Translations under genes and position numbers: made by a program
Shown here: piece after piece, positions 39,450 through 49,176 of the stretch
Numbering within the stretch: the first letter of the stretch is position 1
Layout of the letters: each line of letters begins with the position of its first letter
The notes under the pieces: model-generated
What the model was told of the DNA's origin: nothing
Database searches by the model: none
The model's input: the letters and a program-made list of their open reading frames with translations, nothing else
Assembly (NCBI RefSeq): GCF_001598375.1
Contig: NZ_BCYV01000015.1
Location: forward strand, 124,001 to 188,000
From: Novosphingobium capsulatum NBRC 12533
Lineage (GTDB): Bacteria; Pseudomonadota; Alphaproteobacteria; Sphingomonadales; Sphingomonadaceae
Length of the DNA stretch: 64,000 bases
Direction: 5' to 3'

Positions 39450-40105
39450 AGCGTAAAGCCCAAGCCCGCAATATCGGCCGGGATCGGCGCTTCGGCCACG
39501 ATGGCCTCCTTGCCTTCACGCGGCATGACCAGGCGCGTAGCGTGCAGCAGGGTTCGGGCCGCGCCCTTGCCATCGCCATAGACCGGATCACCCAGCAGCG
39601 GGGCACCCAGGCCCGTCAGCGCATGAACGCGGACCTGGTGGGTGCGGCCGGTTTCGAGGCGAAACTCCACCAGGGTGCGGCCCGGCAGCCGGGCCAGCAC
39701 GCGCCAGTGGGTGACGGCGGGCTTGCCCTTCTTGGCCGCGATCATGCGCCAGCCGGCAGCAGCGCTGGAAATCTTGGACAGATTGAGCGCGATAGTGCCC
39801 GCCGTTCCTTCGACATCGCCGGCCACCACGCCCCAATAGACCTTTTCCACCTGGCGCGCTTCGAACGCGGCGGAAAAGCGCTTGAGCGCCTTGGGATTGC
39901 GCGCGAGCAGCAGGCAGCCCGAGGTGTCGCGGTCGAGCCGGTGGACCGGCGCGGGCAGGCGCTGGAAGCCCAGCTTCAATTCATCGAGGCGGTCTTCCAG
40001 CGAGATGCCGCCGGCACGCGGCCGGTCGAGCGGCAGGCCGGCCGGCTTGTCGATGACCAGCGCTTCGCCGTCTTCGAACAGGATGGGGATTTCGATCATG
40101 CCCAC
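39446..40105 (-). CDS. RluA-family RNA pseudouridine synthase
   Basis: 219 residues. The catalytic motif PVHRLDRDTSGCLLLARN contains the nucleophile aspartate. LVIDKPAGLPLDRPRAG and LETGRTHQVRVHALTGLGAPLLGDPVYG complete the family pattern. There is no N-terminal S4 domain. It modifies uridine in rRNA or tRNA; the exact site cannot be read. Overlap with arfB suggests a translation-quality operon. Confidence 0.88.
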   Translation of the reverse strand: MGMIEIPILFEDGEALVIDKPAGLPLDRPRAGGISLEDRLDELKLGFQRLPAPVHRLDRDTSGCLLLARNPKALKRFSAAFEARQVEKVYWGVVAGDVEGTAGTIALNLSKISSAAAGWRMIAAKKGKPAVTHWRVLARLPGRTLVEFRLETGRTHQVRVHALTGLGAPLLGDPVYGDGKGAARTLLHATRLVMPREGKEAIVAEAPIPADIAGLGFTL

Positions 40106-40153
40106 CCCTTGCGCGCGAAATCGCCGGCGGGCAAGCGCGGCGGGCGTAAATCC

Positions 40154-41329
40154 TCAGGCCAGCGCCGCCGCGATGCGCCGCAGCGCCTCATCCAGCACGG
40201 CATCATCGGCGGCAAACGAGATGCGGAAGCCCTGCGCGCCGCCAAAGGCCGAGGCCGCCACGACCGCCACGCCATGTTCCAGCAGATGCAGGGCCAGCGC
40301 CTCGTCATCACCAAAGCGCTCCATCAAGGGCGCGGCATCGATCATGCAGTAGAACGCGCCATCGGGCACGGGCGTGGATAGGCCCGGAATGGCGTTGATC
40401 GCGGCGACGACCTTGTCGCGCCGGGCGCGGAAACGCTCGCGCCAATCGGCCAGAAATTCTTGCGGGCCGGCCAATGCCGCCGTGGCAGCAGCCTGGGCGA
40501 TAGAGCAGGGATTGCCCGAATTGTGCGACTGCAGCTTGGCCATGGCCTTGATCAGCCATTCCGGCCCGGCCGAAACCCCGATGCGAAAGCCGGTCATCGC
40601 ATGGCTTTTCGACACACCCGACACCGTCAACACCCGGTCGGCGAGATCGGGGCATTCCACCGCCAGCGTGGCATGCACGCCGCCGCCATAGCGCAGCGGG
40701 GCATAGATATCGTCAGACAGCACCAGCACGCGCGGGAAACGGCGCAGCACCGCGCCCAGCGCGCGCAGTTCCGCGGCCGGATAGGTGGCGCCAGTGGGAT
40801 TGCCCGGGCTGTTGAGCAGCAGCCAGCGTGTGGCGGGCGTGATCGCGCTGGCGAGTTGGTCGGGCGTGATGCGAAACCCGCCGCTGGCCTGCGTGGGCAG
40901 ATCGACCACGCTGGCCCCGGCAAAGCGCACGATTTCGGGATAGCTGACCCACCAGGGCGAGGGAATCAGCACCTCGTCACCCGGATCAAGCGTGGCGAGC
41001 AGCGCCTCGAAGATCGCCTGCTTGCCTCCGGCCGTCACGATCACCTGGCTGGGCGGCACGGCAAGGCCGAGGTCGCGCTGGAAATGGAGGGCGGCTGCTT
41101 CACGCAAAGCCAGCGTGCCAGGCACGGCGGTATAGCGCGTCTGCCCGCCATCAAGCGCGGCCTTGGCCGCCGCGATCACGTGGGGCGGCGTTGGGAAATC
41201 GGGTTCCCCCACCGACAGCGAAATGATGTCGCGCCCGGCGGCGCGCAGTTCGATCGCGCGGTCGGTCATGGCATTGGTGCGCGAGGGTGCGATGCGGCCC
41301 AGCGCGGCGCTGGTAGCGTGGTTGTCCAT
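40154..41329 (-). CDS. Pyridoxal-phosphate-dependent aminotransferase, class I
   Basis: 391 residues: IISLSVGEPDFPTPPHVIAAAKAALDGGQTRYT (substrate and cofactor region), NSPGNPTGATY, SDDIYAPLRYGG and the Schiff-base lysine in TVSGVSKSHAMTGFRIGVSAG. This is the aspartate aminotransferase-like (AspC, fold type I) group. Aspartate or aromatic/prephenate specificity is possible; no marker decides it. It follows the pabB gene by six bases on the same strand. Confidence 0.88.
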   Translation of the reverse strand: MDNHATSAALGRIAPSRTNAMTDRAIELRAAGRDIISLSVGEPDFPTPPHVIAAAKAALDGGQTRYTAVPGTLALREAAALHFQRDLGLAVPPSQVIVTAGGKQAIFEALLATLDPGDEVLIPSPWWVSYPEIVRFAGASVVDLPTQASGGFRITPDQLASAITPATRWLLLNSPGNPTGATYPAAELRALGAVLRRFPRVLVLSDDIYAPLRYGGGVHATLAVECPDLADRVLTVSGVSKSHAMTGFRIGVSAGPEWLIKAMAKLQSHNSGNPCSIAQAAATAALAGPQEFLADWRERFRARRDKVVAAINAIPGLSTPVPDGAFYCMIDAAPLMERFGDDEALALHLLEHGVAVVAASAFGGAQGFRISFAADDAVLDEALRRIAAALA

Positions 41330-41335
41330 GATGGC

Positions 41336-43177
41336 TCAGCCCTGCCCCAAAAGGCGCGCTGGCATCAGGCCACGCAGCGCATTGCCCAGGAAAAAGCCCT
41401 GCGCCAGGTCTTCCAGGCGAACCTCGCCCTCCACGGCGCGGCCTTCTTCCAGCAGTTGCGCGCGCAGCACGCCAGGCAGCAGGCCCAGATCGGCCGGCGG
41501 GGTGACGAGCACGCCATCGCGCTCCACGAACACGGAGGTAAAGCAGCCTTCGGTGATCAAGCCGTCGTCGCGGCGCAGCAGGGCTTCCTGCGCGCCAACA
41601 CCACGCGCCGCCTTGAGGCCGGCCTCGTAAAAGCCGCGATCGGTAGTCTTGTGGCGCAGGCGCCAATCGCCGGTGCTGACCGGCAGGGGCAGCACGGCGC
41701 AGGTAACCGGCCCAGCAAAGGCAGGCGGCAGCGGCGCTGCCTCCAGCGCATGGGCGCCGCTGCGCGCCACCACCAGGCGGACCTTGGCCGGGGCATCGAG
41801 ATCGAAGCACAGCGCGTGGATGGCGTTGCGCAAGGCATGGCGATCGAACGCAAAGCCCAGCGCCTGCGCACTTTGCTTCATCCGCTCGAGATGCCGCTCC
41901 AGCAGCGGGATCCCCGCCGTCGGATCAAAGGCCATGGTCTCGATCAGATCGGCACTGCCGGCGTTCAGGCGCAAGAAATTCCCCTTTACCACGCATTCGC
42001 GCCATTCGCCCATCATGACGGAATCCGCGACCACGGCCGAGCCAACCCCCATGGTCGCCCGTCCGCCGGCCGCGCCGGGATGGTCTGGCACCAGGCGCAC
42101 GGTGCGGATTGCCACATTGAACGCCGCGCTGCCAGCCCCCGGCGCATCGCGGCTGGCCGGTGTCGCCGGATCGGGCACATCGACATAGCCGATCGATCCG
42201 CAATAGAGCCCGCGCGCATCGCGTTCGGCCATGTCGATCCATTCCATCGCGCGAATCTTGGGCGCGCCGGTGATCGATCCGCAGGGAAAGATGGCGCGCA
42301 GCACATCGGCCACGGCCACATCGGGCTGTATCTGCGCGGTCACTGTGGTGACCATCTGGTGCACGGTGGGATAGCTTTCCACGGCAAAGGCATCGCGCAC
42401 CTTGACCGTGCCGGGCACGGCCACGCGCGACAGATCGTTGCGCATCAGGTCAACGATCATCAGGTTTTCAGCGCGATCCTTGGGATTGGCAGCGAGCGCG
42501 GCCTTGAGCGCGGCATCTTCCTGCGGAGTGGCGCCGCGCGGCGCCGTGCCTTTCATCGGGCGCACGGTCACACGATCGCCGCGCCATTCGAAAAACAGCT
42601 CGGGCGAGACCGAGAGATGCCAGTGCGATCCATCCCACAAGACGGCGCCATGCCCGGCCAGCGCATCACCACGCAGCGCGGCATAGATCGCCAGCGGATC
42701 ACCCTGCCAGGAACCGGCCAGCTGGAACGTCAGGTTGGCCTGATAGATATCGCCGCTGCGGATCGCTTCCTGCACCTGGGCAAAAGCGCGGGCATAGCCG
42801 CCGGTTGAATGCGTCGGGCCTAGCGGACCCAGCCGGCCGCCGCTGCCCTGCCCGGCGCTTTCGCGCGCCAGCCAGGCTGCCACGTCTGCGCTGGCCATCG
42901 GCGTCATCTGCGCAAAGCGGGCAAACCACACCAGCGGCCCGGCACTGCCGCTGCGCGCCGCCGCGCGCGGCAGCAGCCGCTCTTCCAGCGCCAGCCCGGC
43001 TTCGTAGGCCAGTGCGCCAGCCCACCATCCCGGCGTATCGCCGATCCGTGCCAGGGCCGCGTCCACCTCTTCCGGCCGGCGCGCCACCACGATCTCCAGC
43101 GGCGCTTCATAGAGGCGGGCCGAGCCGTGATCGCCTTGGCGGGCATCATCGAGCAAAAGAAAGGGGGCGCGTGTCAT
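41336..43177 (-). CDS. pabB: Aminodeoxychorismate synthase component I fused to 4-amino-4-deoxychorismate lyase
   Basis: 613 residues in two parts. The N-terminal about 370 residues are chorismate-binding (PabB): SGDIYQANLTFQLAG, VRPMKGTAPRGATPQEDA, NLMIVDLMRNDLSRVAVPGTVKV, FPCGSITGAPKIRAMEWI and YCGSIGYV. The C-terminal about 200 residues are a class IV aminotransferase-fold lyase (PabC) with LRHKTTDRGFYEAGL and DGLITEGCFTSVFVERDG. Together they make 4-aminobenzoate for folate, with a separate PabA glutaminase not in this window. I start at ATG 43177; the frame remains open upstream. Confidence 0.92.
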   Translation of the reverse strand: MTRAPFLLLDDARQGDHGSARLYEAPLEIVVARRPEEVDAALARIGDTPGWWAGALAYEAGLALEERLLPRAAARSGSAGPLVWFARFAQMTPMASADVAAWLARESAGQGSGGRLGPLGPTHSTGGYARAFAQVQEAIRSGDIYQANLTFQLAGSWQGDPLAIYAALRGDALAGHGAVLWDGSHWHLSVSPELFFEWRGDRVTVRPMKGTAPRGATPQEDAALKAALAANPKDRAENLMIVDLMRNDLSRVAVPGTVKVRDAFAVESYPTVHQMVTTVTAQIQPDVAVADVLRAIFPCGSITGAPKIRAMEWIDMAERDARGLYCGSIGYVDVPDPATPASRDAPGAGSAAFNVAIRTVRLVPDHPGAAGGRATMGVGSAVVADSVMMGEWRECVVKGNFLRLNAGSADLIETMAFDPTAGIPLLERHLERMKQSAQALGFAFDRHALRNAIHALCFDLDAPAKVRLVVARSGAHALEAAPLPPAFAGPVTCAVLPLPVSTGDWRLRHKTTDRGFYEAGLKAARGVGAQEALLRRDDGLITEGCFTSVFVERDGVLVTPPADLGLLPGVLRAQLLEEGRAVEGEVRLEDLAQGFFLGNALRGLMPARLLGQG

Positions 43178-43283
43178 TACCCCACGCGCATAGCGACAAG
43201 CCGATGCGGATGCAAAAAGCCCTCGCGGGCAATCGCGGCTCATCCTACACAGCAAAGCAACAAATCGAGAGAGAGTGCGGCGG

Positions 43284-44858
43284 ATGGACGAGATTTTCCT
43301 GGGCCTGGGCGCGAAGGGCGAACGCGAAGTGCTGTTGCTGGGCCGGGCCAACCGCCATGGCCTGGTCGCCGGGGCGACCGGCACCGGCAAGACCGTGACC
43401 TTGCAAGGCATGGCCGAACAGTTCAGCCGCGCCGGGGTGCCGGTGTTCCTGGCCGACGTGAAAGGCGATCTTTCCGGCATTGCCATGCCTGGCAACCCCA
43501 CGTTCAAGCACGCCGCCTCGCTGGAACAGCGCGCCAAGGACCTGGGCATTGCCGACTATGCCTATGCCGATAACCCGGCCGTGTTCTGGGATCTGTATGG
43601 CGAGCAGGGCCACCCCATCCGCACGACGATTTCCGAAATGGGCCCGCTGCTGCTTGCCCGGTTGATGGGCCTGAATGAAACCCAGGAAGGCGTGCTGACC
43701 ATCGCCTTTCGCTATGCCGACGACAACGGCCTGCTGCTGGTGGACCTGGCCGACCTGCAGGCCGTGCTGGCCGCCTGCGCCGAAAACGCCGGGGCGCTCG
43801 CCACCAAGTATGGCAACGTGACCAAGGCCAGCGTCGGCGCGATCCAGCGCCAGCTGCTCGGCCTGGAAAGCCAGGGTGCCGATCGCTTCTTTGGCGAACC
43901 GGCCTTTGAAATCCACGATTTCCTGCAGGTGGACGAACAGGGCCGCGGCATGGTCAACGTGCTGGCCGCCGACAAGCTGATGCAGAGCCCCAAGCTCTAT
44001 GCCACGTTCCTGCTGTGGCTGCTGTCGGAACTGTTCGAGGCGCTGCCCGAAGTGGGCGACCCGGAAAAGCCGTGCCTGGTGTTCTTCTTCGATGAAGCCC
44101 ACCTCTTGTTCGACGATGCACCCGATGCGTTGATGGACAAGGTGGAGCAGGTCGTCCGCCTCGTCCGCTCCAAGGGCGTGGGGGTCTATTTCGTCACCCA
44201 AAACCCGATCGATATTCCCGAGAAGGTGGCAGGCCAGCTGGGCAACCGTGTGCAGCATGCCCTGCGCGCGTTCACCCCGCGCGATCAGAAGGCGATTCGC
44301 GCCGCGGCTGAAACCTTTCGCATCAACCCCGATCTCGATGTGGGCCAAGCGATTACCGAGCTCAAAGTGGGCGAAGCGCTGGTCTCGATGCTCGACGCCG
44401 ATGGCGCGCCGGGCATGGTCGCACGCACCCTGATCGCGCCGCCGCGCTCGCGCCTGGGGCCGGTCAGCCCGGCCGAGCGTGCTGCCATCCAGTCCGCCAG
44501 CCCGTTTGGCGGCAAGTACGATACCGCCGTCAACCGCGAGAGCGCGGCCGAAGTGCTGGCACAAAAGGCGGCAGACGCCGCTGCTGCGGCGCAGACCGTG
44601 CAGGAACAGGGCGCAGACGCCCAGCGTGCCCAGCCGCGCCAGTCCCCCACACTGTGGGGCCGCGCTGGCAAGGCCGCGATGGGCGCCGTCGCCTCATCGG
44701 CCGGAGCGATGGTCGCCGCCCAGATCGCCGGCAAGAAATCCCGCGCGGCGCCCGTCGCCAGCGGAGTAACGGCAATGGTCGGCTCGATCGCGACGAGCCT
44801 GGGCGGCGAAGCCCTGGGCCGCTTCGCGCGCGGGCTGTTGGGTGGGTTGTTGCGGTAA
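43284..44858 (+). CDS. HerA-like ATPase, DUF853 family
   Basis: 524 residues. Walker A is in [24 protein letters not shown], Walker B in [44 protein letters not shown]. The C-terminus is alanine-rich and ends in a glycine-rich hydrophobic helix. DUF853 proteins are standalone HerA-type motors widespread in bacteria, without a NurA partner here; the role in DNA processing is not settled. A GTG at 43275 is an alternative start. The next gene overlaps its stop codon by one base. Confidence 0.85.
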   Translation: MDEIFLGLGAKGEREVLLLGRANRHGLVAGATGTGKTVTLQGMAEQFSRAGVPVFLADVKGDLSGIAMPGNPTFKHAASLEQRAKDLGIADYAYADNPAVFWDLYGEQGHPIRTTISEMGPLLLARLMGLNETQEGVLTIAFRYADDNGLLLVDLADLQAVLAACAENAGALATKYGNVTKASVGAIQRQLLGLESQGADRFFGEPAFEIHDFLQVDEQGRGMVNVLAADKLMQSPKLYATFLLWLLSELFEALPEVGDPEKPCLVFFFDEAHLLFDDAPDALMDKVEQVVRLVRSKGVGVYFVTQNPIDIPEKVAGQLGNRVQHALRAFTPRDQKAIRAAAETFRINPDLDVGQAITELKVGEALVSMLDADGAPGMVARTLIAPPRSRLGPVSPAERAAIQSASPFGGKYDTAVNRESAAEVLAQKAADAAAAAQTVQEQGADAQRAQPRQSPTLWGRAGKAAMGAVASSAGAMVAAQIAGKKSRAAPVASGVTAMVGSIATSLGGEALGRFARGLLGGLLR

Positions 44859-45175
44859 TGCTCCACGACGACATGCAAGGACATGATGCTTTGCTGGACG
44901 GGCTGGATTTTGACCCCGTCAAAGGGGTCGTGTCACTCCGACTCCAGGCCTACCCGAAACCTGACGCGAGCACGCGAACCGCGATCGTCGTCTTGTTTGA
45001 AGGCGTCACAGCCGTCGCCATGCATGCTGATGTCGCCTCGCTTGCCGGCAATCGGTTCGCAGGGAATGTCAGCTACTGGCATATGGCCGATAGCCGCGGA
45101 ACGTCATACATTTACCTGACCGAGGGATATATCGCGATCACGGCAGAGGGTGTGCCGAAGGTGGTTCAGTCTTGA
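44858..45175 (+). CDS. Hypothetical small protein
   Basis: 105 residues ([22 protein letters not shown] onward), soluble, with a beta-rich middle (AIVVLFEGVTAVAMHADVASLAGN) and YWHMADSRGTSYIYLTEGYIAI near the end. Its ATG overlaps the stop of the ATPase gene (TAATG). The base composition is AT-richer than the neighbours, and a REP-like repeat lies just downstream. The size and lack of motifs recall orphan immunity proteins, but I cannot assign a family. Confidence 0.6.
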   Translation: MLHDDMQGHDALLDGLDFDPVKGVVSLRLQAYPKPDASTRTAIVVLFEGVTAVAMHADVASLAGNRFAGNVSYWHMADSRGTSYIYLTEGYIAITAEGVPKVVQS

Positions 45176-45232
45176 TGCCAGGTAGCAGGTAGCGCCGTGT
45201 GCATTGTTGCGCACAGCGAACCCACTTTCCTT

Positions 45233-45261
45233 CGCCACCCCCAGACTTGATCCGGGGTCCA
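45233..45261. repeat. REP-like hairpin, single copy
   Basis: On the minus strand the frame is TGGACCCC-N-GGGGTGGCG, related to the pair at 11653-11755. It lies between the orphan gene and the M1 peptidase gene. Confidence 0.55.
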
Positions 45262-45389
45262 GTCCGGGGGGACGATGCGTTTTTGCGCGCCGGTCGATTA
45301 AGACACCATCAGTCAATGGGCTGCGCGTGCCATTGACTCAGACACCACCAAGCCGTTGGCAGATCAATCCCGGCGGTTCGTCGAAACCG

Positions 45390-45403
45390 GTTGCACGTGC
45401 AAC
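45390..45403. promoter_or_regulatory. 14-bp perfect palindrome upstream of M1 peptidase
   Basis: GTTGCACGTGCAAC is a perfect dyad ending 49 bases before the peptidase start. It is a candidate operator; no regulator is adjacent. Confidence 0.4.
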
Positions 45404-45452
45404 GAGCCGGGCGCAAGCAGGCGCCCAGCCTCTTTTCGCGTGAAAGGATTCC

Positions 45453-48140
45453 ATGCGCGCTCTGCTTCTTGCCGCCACGATGCTGGCCGGCACTCTTGCC
45501 GCCGCCCCGGCACTTGCCGCCCCCACTGCTTCCGCCGATGCCAAGGCCGTGGCCATTCCCGCCGCCGCTGGCGTGATGCCTGTTGGCAAGCTCGGCAATG
45601 CCGTGGTGCCAAGCGCCTATCGCCTCGATTTCACGCTCGATCCGGCCCAGCCGCGCTTTACCGGCCATGCCGAGATCGACGTGACCGTGAACCAGGGCGG
45701 CCGCTATGTGTGGATGCACGGGCTCGATCTCAAGGTGAAGCAGGTTGTCGCCAAAGTGGGTGGCAAGACGATTGCCGGCACGTTCCAGCAGGCCGATCCC
45801 ACCGGCGTGGCGCTGGTCACCTTTGCCCAGCCGCTGCCCAAGGGCGCCGCGACGCTGGTGTTCGATTATGAAGCCGGCTTCAACGATGGCCCCACCGGGC
45901 TGTTCCGCGTGCACGTGGACAACCAGTGGTACAGCTGGAGCCAGTTCGAATCGATCGATGCGCGCGGCGCGTTCCCTTCGTTCGACCAGCCCGGCTTCAA
46001 GACGCCCTATACTGTCACCATCACCACGCCGGCGGGCCAGCGCGCGGTAAGCAACGCGCCCGAAGTGGCGACCGAAACGCGCGGCGCCCAGACCGTGCAC
46101 CGCTTTGCCCCGACCCTGCCGCTGCCCAGCTACCTCGTGGCGGTAATGGCCGGTCCGTTCGTGAGCGTGGATGGCGCCGTGCCGGCCACGCCGCAGCGCG
46201 CCACCCCGCTGCCGCTGCGCGTGGTTTCGACCAAGCCCAATGCCGACAAGCTGGCCTTTGCCCTCGATGGCACCAAGGGCATCGTCAGCCACCTGGAGAA
46301 CTATTTCGGGCAGGCCTTCCCCTTCCCCAAGCTGGACCAGATCACCGCGCCGATCATGCCGGGCGCCATGGAAAATGCCGGGGCCGATCTTTACGAGGAT
46401 TCGCTCCTCGTGCTCGATGACAAGGCCTCGACCGCGCAAAAGCGCAACTTCGGCATGGTCGTGGCGCACGAGCTGGCGCACCAGTGGTTTGGCGACATGG
46501 TCAGCCCGGCCTGGTGGGACGATATCTGGCTCAACGAAAGCTTTGCCAACTGGATGGGCTTCCGCATCGGCAACGAATGGCGTCCCGATCTCAACATCGG
46601 GGCCGGCGCGCTGGAAGAAGGCTTTGCCGCGATGAACACCGACGCGCTGATCGTCGGCCGGCCGATCCACCAGAAGATCGAGCGCAACAGCCAGATCGAC
46701 GCGGCCTTTGACACCATCACCTATGGCAAGGGTGGCCACGTGGTATCGATGATCGCCGCGTTCATGGGCGATACCAAGTTCCGCGACGGCGTGCGCGGCT
46801 ACATGGCCAAGCACAAGTACGGCAACGCCAGCACCGCCGATTTCTTTGGCGCCATGGCCGATGCTGCCGGTGATCCGCGCATCCTGCCTGCGATGCAAAG
46901 CTTTACCGACCAGCAGGGCGTGCCGCTGGTGACGTTTGCCCCAGCCGGGCAAGGCAAATGGAACGTGACGCAAAGCCGCTATGTCAGGCTCGGCACCCAG
47001 GCCCCGGCGCAAGCCCTGGCCCAGACCTGGGGCGTGCCACTGTGCCTGCGCCAGGGCGATGCCCGCGTCTGCCAGCTGTTGGTGGACAAGAGCGGCACGG
47101 TTGCCATCGCCGGCAACGGCGCGCTGATGCCCAACGCGGGCGGCACCGGCTATTACCGTTTCGAGCTGCCCGCGGCGCAGTGGGACAGCCTAATCGCGCA
47201 GGGTTCCGCCCTGCCCGGCGGCGAAGCCCTGGCCGCGATCGACAGCCTGGAAGCCAGCTTCCTGGCGGGGCGTGCCACGCCAGCGCAACTGGTGGCGGCC
47301 GCGCGCAGCTTTGCCGCCAATCCCGACAGCTACGCCAGCGATGGTGCGACCGGCCAGCTTGAAGCATTCGACGATCGCGGCATGTTGTCCCCGGCTGCCC
47401 ACGAGGGCCTGCGCCGCCTGGTGGCCGAAGTGCGTGGTCCGCAGCTGGCCAAGCTGGGCTTCGATCCGCGGGCCGGCGCGCATGCGGGCGATGATCCCGA
47501 TCAGCAGCAGCGCCGCGTTGCCCTGGTGGCGGAAATGTCGGGCGTGGCCGAAGACGCCGCGCTCAATGCCAAGCTGGCCAAGGCGGTCGACAGCCTGCTG
47601 GCCGGCGATACCGCCGCGCTCGATCCCGCCTTCTACAACAGCGCGTTCAAGGCCTGGCTCAAGCCGCGCGGCCTGGAAGGCGCCAAGGTACTGATGGAAA
47701 AGGCACTGTCTTCGGAAGATCCGCTGCTGCGCCCGGCCGCCCTGCGCGCCGTGGGCCGCAGCAACGATCCGGCCGTGGCCAAGTGGCTAATCGAAGAGTT
47801 TTCCGACAAGCGCCTGCGCCTTTCGGAAAAGCTGACCGGCATTTCGCTGGCCATCGCCTCGCCCAAGACGACCGAATACGCGTTTGCCTGGGCCAATGCC
47901 CACGTCGACACCCTGCTCTCCAGCGGCGGCGGCATCTTCCTGGCGCGCAGCCTGCCCCAGGCGGTGAGCGGATTCTGCTCGGTGGACAAGGCCAAGACCA
48001 TTGCCGCCTGGCGCCCGCACTTTGCCCACAACTCGGGCGCGCTCGAACTCGACCGAGCGATCGAGCGGGTGCAGGATTGCGCCGTGCTCAAGGACCAGCG
48101 CGCTGCCGCGCTGTCGGCCGAACTGGCCAGCTTAAAGTAA
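45453..48140 (+). CDS. M1 family aminopeptidase, secreted
   Basis: 895 residues. The signal peptide is MRALLLAATMLAGTLAAAPALAA. The exopeptidase motif GAMENAG is followed by the zinc site VVAHELAHQWFGDMV (HExxH) with the third ligand in LNESFANW. A late helical ERAP1-like C-terminal domain runs from about residue 530. M1 enzymes remove N-terminal amino acids; this copy acts in the periplasm or at the surface. AAGGA precedes the ATG. A strong terminator follows. Confidence 0.95.
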   Translation: MRALLLAATMLAGTLAAAPALAAPTASADAKAVAIPAAAGVMPVGKLGNAVVPSAYRLDFTLDPAQPRFTGHAEIDVTVNQGGRYVWMHGLDLKVKQVVAKVGGKTIAGTFQQADPTGVALVTFAQPLPKGAATLVFDYEAGFNDGPTGLFRVHVDNQWYSWSQFESIDARGAFPSFDQPGFKTPYTVTITTPAGQRAVSNAPEVATETRGAQTVHRFAPTLPLPSYLVAVMAGPFVSVDGAVPATPQRATPLPLRVVSTKPNADKLAFALDGTKGIVSHLENYFGQAFPFPKLDQITAPIMPGAMENAGADLYEDSLLVLDDKASTAQKRNFGMVVAHELAHQWFGDMVSPAWWDDIWLNESFANWMGFRIGNEWRPDLNIGAGALEEGFAAMNTDALIVGRPIHQKIERNSQIDAAFDTITYGKGGHVVSMIAAFMGDTKFRDGVRGYMAKHKYGNASTADFFGAMADAAGDPRILPAMQSFTDQQGVPLVTFAPAGQGKWNVTQSRYVRLGTQAPAQALAQTWGVPLCLRQGDARVCQLLVDKSGTVAIAGNGALMPNAGGTGYYRFELPAAQWDSLIAQGSALPGGEALAAIDSLEASFLAGRATPAQLVAAARSFAANPDSYASDGATGQLEAFDDRGMLSPAAHEGLRRLVAEVRGPQLAKLGFDPRAGAHAGDDPDQQQRRVALVAEMSGVAEDAALNAKLAKAVDSLLAGDTAALDPAFYNSAFKAWLKPRGLEGAKVLMEKALSSEDPLLRPAALRAVGRSNDPAVAKWLIEEFSDKRLRLSEKLTGISLAIASPKTTEYAFAWANAHVDTLLSSGGGIFLARSLPQAVSGFCSVDKAKTIAAWRPHFAHNSGALELDRAIERVQDCAVLKDQRAAALSAELASLK

Positions 48141-48148
48141 CCATGATC

Positions 48149-48177
48149 GCTGCCCCGGGGGCTGGCTCCGGGGCAGC
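48149..48177 (+). repeat. Hairpin after the M1 peptidase gene
   Basis: The perfect 10-bp stem GCTGCCCCGG/CCGGGGCAGC (48149-48158 with 48168-48177) has no T-run. It may stabilise the 3' end of the transcript. Confidence 0.5.
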
Positions 48178-48182
48178 GACAC

Positions 48183-48224
48183 AAAAAAGGGGCGCCTTCC
48201 AGACCCGGAAGGCGCCCCTTTTTG
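48183..48224. terminator. Bidirectional intrinsic terminator between the M1 peptidase and coxC
   Basis: A 17-bp perfect stem, including the A- and T-runs, pairs 48184-48200 with 48207-48223. Its GC core is GGGGCGCCTTCC/GGAAGGCGCCCC. T-runs follow on both strands, so it serves the peptidase (+) and coxC (-), which converge here. Confidence 0.9.
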
Positions 48225-48244
48225 TGGGCCATAGGCGTGGGCGG

Positions 48245-49069
48245 TTATTCGACCACCGCGCCCCAGTTGCCCCAGACGTAGATGGCCACGAACAGGAACA
48301 GCCAGACCACGTCGACGAAGTGCCAGTACCAGGCCGCCGCCTCCAGGCCGAAATGCTGGCGCGGCGTGAACTCGCCCCGCTCGGCGCGGATCCAGCACAC
48401 GATCAGGAAGATCGTGCCGATGATCACGTGGAAGCCGTGGAAACCCGTCGCCATGAAGAAGGCCGAACCATAGGTGTTCTTGCCAAAGGCGAACGGGGCA
48501 TGGACGTATTCATAGGCCTGGATCGACGTGAACAGCAGGCCGAGCAGGATCGTGGCCGTCAGGCCCAGCTTCAGGCCCTTGCGATCGCCATGGATCAGCG
48601 CGTGATGGGCCCAGGTCAGCGTGGTGCCCGAGCACAGCAGGATCAGCGTGTTGAGCAGCGGCAGGTCGAACGCGTTGATGACCGCCTCGATCGCCTTGGG
48701 CGGCCACACGCCGCCGATCACGTCGGTGTTGAGCTTGCTGGGGAACAGCGAGAAATCGAAGAACGCCCAGAACCAGCCGACGAAGAACATCACTTCTGAA
48801 GCGATGAACAGGATCATGCCATAGCGCTGGTGCAGCTGCACCACCGGGGTATGATCGCCGGCGTGGGCTTCCTTGATTACCTTGCCCCACCACGAAAACA
48901 TGGTGAGCAGGACACCCAGCAGGCCCAGCAGCATGATCTGCGTGCCGCCAGCCATCTTGTGCATGTAGAAAACGCCGCCGCTGGTCATCACCAGGGCTGA
49001 CATAGCGCCCATGAACGGCCAGATATCGGGCGGCAGGATGTGATAATCGTGGTTCTTGGCGCCGGCCAT
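48245..49069 (-). CDS. coxC: Cytochrome c oxidase subunit III
   Basis: 274 residues with seven membrane helices. Signatures: YHILPPDIWPFMGAMSALVM, MILFIASEVMFFVGWFWAFFDFSLFP, PLLNTLILLCSGTTLTWAHHALI, FGSAFFMATGFHGFHVIIGTIFL-type SAFFMATGFHGFHVIIG, and FGLEAAAWYWHFVDVVWLFLFVAIYVWG at the end. It is part of the aa3-type terminal oxidase and stabilises the oxygen-reducing core. It is the last gene of the ctaB-coxF-ctaG-coxC cluster. Confidence 0.95.
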   Translation of the reverse strand: MAGAKNHDYHILPPDIWPFMGAMSALVMTSGGVFYMHKMAGGTQIMLLGLLGVLLTMFSWWGKVIKEAHAGDHTPVVQLHQRYGMILFIASEVMFFVGWFWAFFDFSLFPSKLNTDVIGGVWPPKAIEAVINAFDLPLLNTLILLCSGTTLTWAHHALIHGDRKGLKLGLTATILLGLLFTSIQAYEYVHAPFAFGKNTYGSAFFMATGFHGFHVIIGTIFLIVCWIRAERGEFTPRQHFGLEAAAWYWHFVDVVWLFLFVAIYVWGNWGAVVE

Positions 49070-49176
49070 GATCGTCTACTTCCCCCAAGGCTTAACCAGC
49101 ATCCTCGTGCGCACAGCGACGGGAGCCATTTTTGTGGTGGCTGCAATGTCTATCGGGCACATCTGGCCCGGTCCAG

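Noticed and set aside
43284..44858. HerA-NurA defence or repair pair
   Set aside because: The ATPase is of the stand-alone DUF853 type and no NurA, Sir2 or other nuclease partner is adjacent.
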